The position numbers were made by a program, and so were the translations under genes. A DNA stretch of 37,609 nucleotides from an uncultured Eubacteriales bacterium (GTDB lineage Bacteria > Bacillota > Clostridia > Oscillospirales > Acutalibacteraceae): positions 1-37,609 of the forward strand of contig CAKSSR010000020.1 of the NCBI GenBank assembly GCA_934489735.1, in the 5' to 3' direction. The notes below the pieces were generated by a model, which saw only the letters and a program-made list of their open reading frames with translations, made no database searches and was not told the DNA's origin. The number at the start of each line of letters is the position of its first letter. Positions within the stretch are counted from its first letter, which is position 1. Positions 36,940 to 37,609 of the stretch are shown here, one piece after another.

Positions 36940-37241
36940 AAATAGAGAAACTACGTGAAAAGATGCATTTATACATTCAAAAATATGGAATAAATTCTAA
37001 AGAAGTGATGGAAGTGAGCCAAGAATTAGACAATTTGATTTTAAAAGAATTTAAGACACAAATATGTCAAGAAACGATGCAAGCTTTAATTGAATATTCT
37101 AAAATCAACGATTTTCCGAGCGCCAAAGAATGGGACGAGTATGCTAAACAAAATGGATATTTATCTCATATCTCATTGAAGTATAAATTAGGCTTGAAGT
37201 GGAATGAAATTAAAAATTTAGTCATATCAAAAATATTATAA
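36936..37241 (+). CDS. Spo0E-like phosphatase fused to an HNHR-like C-terminal domain
   Basis: The 101-residue protein has a Spo0E-like N-terminus (about 1-40) with the family signature SQELDNLI (28-35). Spo0E proteins remove phosphate from Spo0A and so hold back sporulation. Typical members are short, ending soon after this motif. Here about 55 residues follow, and 60-95 (FPSAKEWDEYAKQNGYLSHI, then GLKWNEIKNL) resemble the small helical repeat found beside HNH homing endonucleases. GAGGTG precedes the ATG, overlapping the XRE stop. It probably delays host sporulation in the lysogen. Confidence 0.72.
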   Translation: MKIEKLREKMHLYIQKYGINSKEVMEVSQELDNLILKEFKTQICQETMQALIEYSKINDFPSAKEWDEYAKQNGYLSHISLKYKLGLKWNEIKNLVISKIL

Positions 37242-37330
37242 ATACATATCTTTAAGAATTTTATGTCGAAAATGAATTTGATTTCTTATATTCAAATTGA
37301 TATAAACAATTTGAAAGTGGGGAATTTAAC

Positions 37331-37489
37331 ATGACGATGTTTGATAAGATTATAATTAAATTATTTAAAAAGACTTTTGAAAAAGTATATAAAAAGGGTT
37401 TGAGTGATGCATTTAATTTCTTGCAATATTCCCCTCCCATCCCCCGTAAAATTTTATGCGATGAAAAGAACAATTGCAATAAAAAATGA
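37331..37489 (+). CDS. Small basic protein next to attR
   Basis: A 52-residue ORF (MTMFDKIIIKLFKKTFEKVY, then a Pro-rich QYSPPIPRK and a Cys-containing tail). GTGGGG lies 8-13 nt upstream. The N-terminal 25 residues would form a basic amphipathic helix. No family is recognised. Its 3' end contains the AATTGCAATAAAA arm-type site. Confidence 0.5.
   Translation: MTMFDKIIIKLFKKTFEKVYKKGLSDAFNFLQYSPPIPRKILCDEKNNCNKK
37472..37484. promoter_or_regulatory. Arm-type integrase site on the right arm
   Basis: AATTGCAATAAAA is identical to 213-225 in the left array and lies 49 bp inside the attR core. In circular attP the two would flank the core, as arm sites do. Confidence 0.55.
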
Positions 37490-37532
37490 AATAAAGCACT
37501 ACAAAATGGCTTTAAATAAACTAAAGCGATAA

Positions 37533-37545
37533 CCAGCCCAGCCAA
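37533..37545. other. attR: attR core
   Basis: CCAGCCCAGCCAA repeats the last bases of the tRNA-Gln gene (65-77). Phage sequence is on its left and host sequence with the original tRNA terminator on its right. Confidence 0.9.
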
Positions 37546-37589
37546 AAAGTGGTTACTTTGAAGTAAATCTTTAAAGTGACCACTTTTTT
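37546..37589 (+). terminator. Original host tRNA terminator, now displaced to the right end
   Basis: A stem of at least 17 bp (37547-37563 with 37569-37585), loop TAAAT, then TTTT. It matches the phage-brought terminator at 81-119 in layout and shares most of the TTTGAAGTA-ATCTT centre. Confidence 0.82.
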
Positions 37590-37609
37590 GTTAGGTTGTA
37601 GACATTTGT

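Larger units (their letters stand above)
65..37545. mobile_element. Complete prophage of a temperate, probably short-tailed phage, integrated in tRNA-Gln
   Basis: The element is bounded by the 13-bp repeat CCAGCCCAGCCAA at 65-77 and 37533-37545. Integrase lies next to attL on the minus strand. Lysogeny, early, replication, late head, tail, lysis and conversion modules follow in order. All expected structural classes for a P22-like podovirus are seen, and no tape measure, tail tube or sheath gene is present. The lysin gene has an apparent frameshift, so full lytic competence is uncertain. Confidence 0.93.

Overview
The window is one complete, AT-rich temperate phage genome (about 37.5 kb) integrated at the 3' end of a tRNA-Gln(TTG) gene. 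A 13-bp direct repeat, CCAGCCCAGCCAA, lies inside the tRNA 3' end (65-77) and again at 37533-37545. It marks attL and attR, so the prophage fills almost the whole window. The host looks like an anaerobic Firmicute of the Clostridia type. The evidence is low GC, strong AGGAGG-type ribosome binding sites, a Spo0E-like sporulation phosphatase carried by the phage, a YneA-like LysM protein, and ArpU/RinA-type late control. The species cannot be named from the sequence.

Layout. 1-257: tRNA-Gln, attL, a transcription terminator brought by the phage, and a phased 10-bp repeat array that looks like integrase arm sites. 256-3025 (minus strand): lysogeny operon with tyrosine integrase, a membrane-anchored coiled-coil protein and a CI/LexA-type repressor. 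3026-3221: divergent promoters with operators. 3222-4992: Cro-like regulator, small early genes, a second XRE regulator, an excisionase-like protein and a LysM membrane protein. One small gene on the minus strand (3626-3793) has its own promoter. 5083-7734: recombination genes (ERF annealing protein, NinB-like protein, HNH nuclease, SSB). 7735-7861: structured non-coding stretch ending in a terminator hairpin. 7862-13403: DnaD-like initiator with 12-bp iterons inside it, helicase-loader-like protein, RusA resolvase, orphan adenine methyltransferase, a run of small coiled-coil and Cys-rich proteins (one with a dnaX-type slippery site) and an SPFH/prohibitin-like membrane protein. 13439-13968: ArpU/RinA-like regulator, late promoter and a terminator just downstream of it.

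13992-34866: virion genes in P22-like podovirus order: small and large terminase, portal, scaffold, HK97-fold coat, head-tail adaptor, gp10-like tail hub, collar-domain tail needle/fibre, a candidate internal protein and a 2403-residue polyvalent protein, then collagen-like, kelch-propeller and carbohydrate-binding receptor proteins. No tape measure, tail tube, sheath or capsid protease gene is seen, which fits a short-tailed virion. 34856-36021: holin-type membrane proteins and an NlpC/P60 lysin whose start codon is out of frame with its body. 36037-37489: DUF6275-like protein, a small protein, an XRE regulator coupled to a Spo0E-like protein with an added C-terminal domain, and a 52-residue ORF beside attR.

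Most notable: the giant polyvalent protein (two HExxH metallopeptidase motifs plus an ADP-ribosyltransferase-like domain); the Spo0E/HNHR-like fusion; the phased integrase arm array with a matching site on the other arm; the A AAA AAG frameshift site; the frame-broken lysin; and the replaced tRNA terminator, whose stem shows compensatory base changes against the host one. No stretch over 300 bases lacks a gene. The longest sparse stretch is 37242-37532, which holds one small ORF and an arm-type site.
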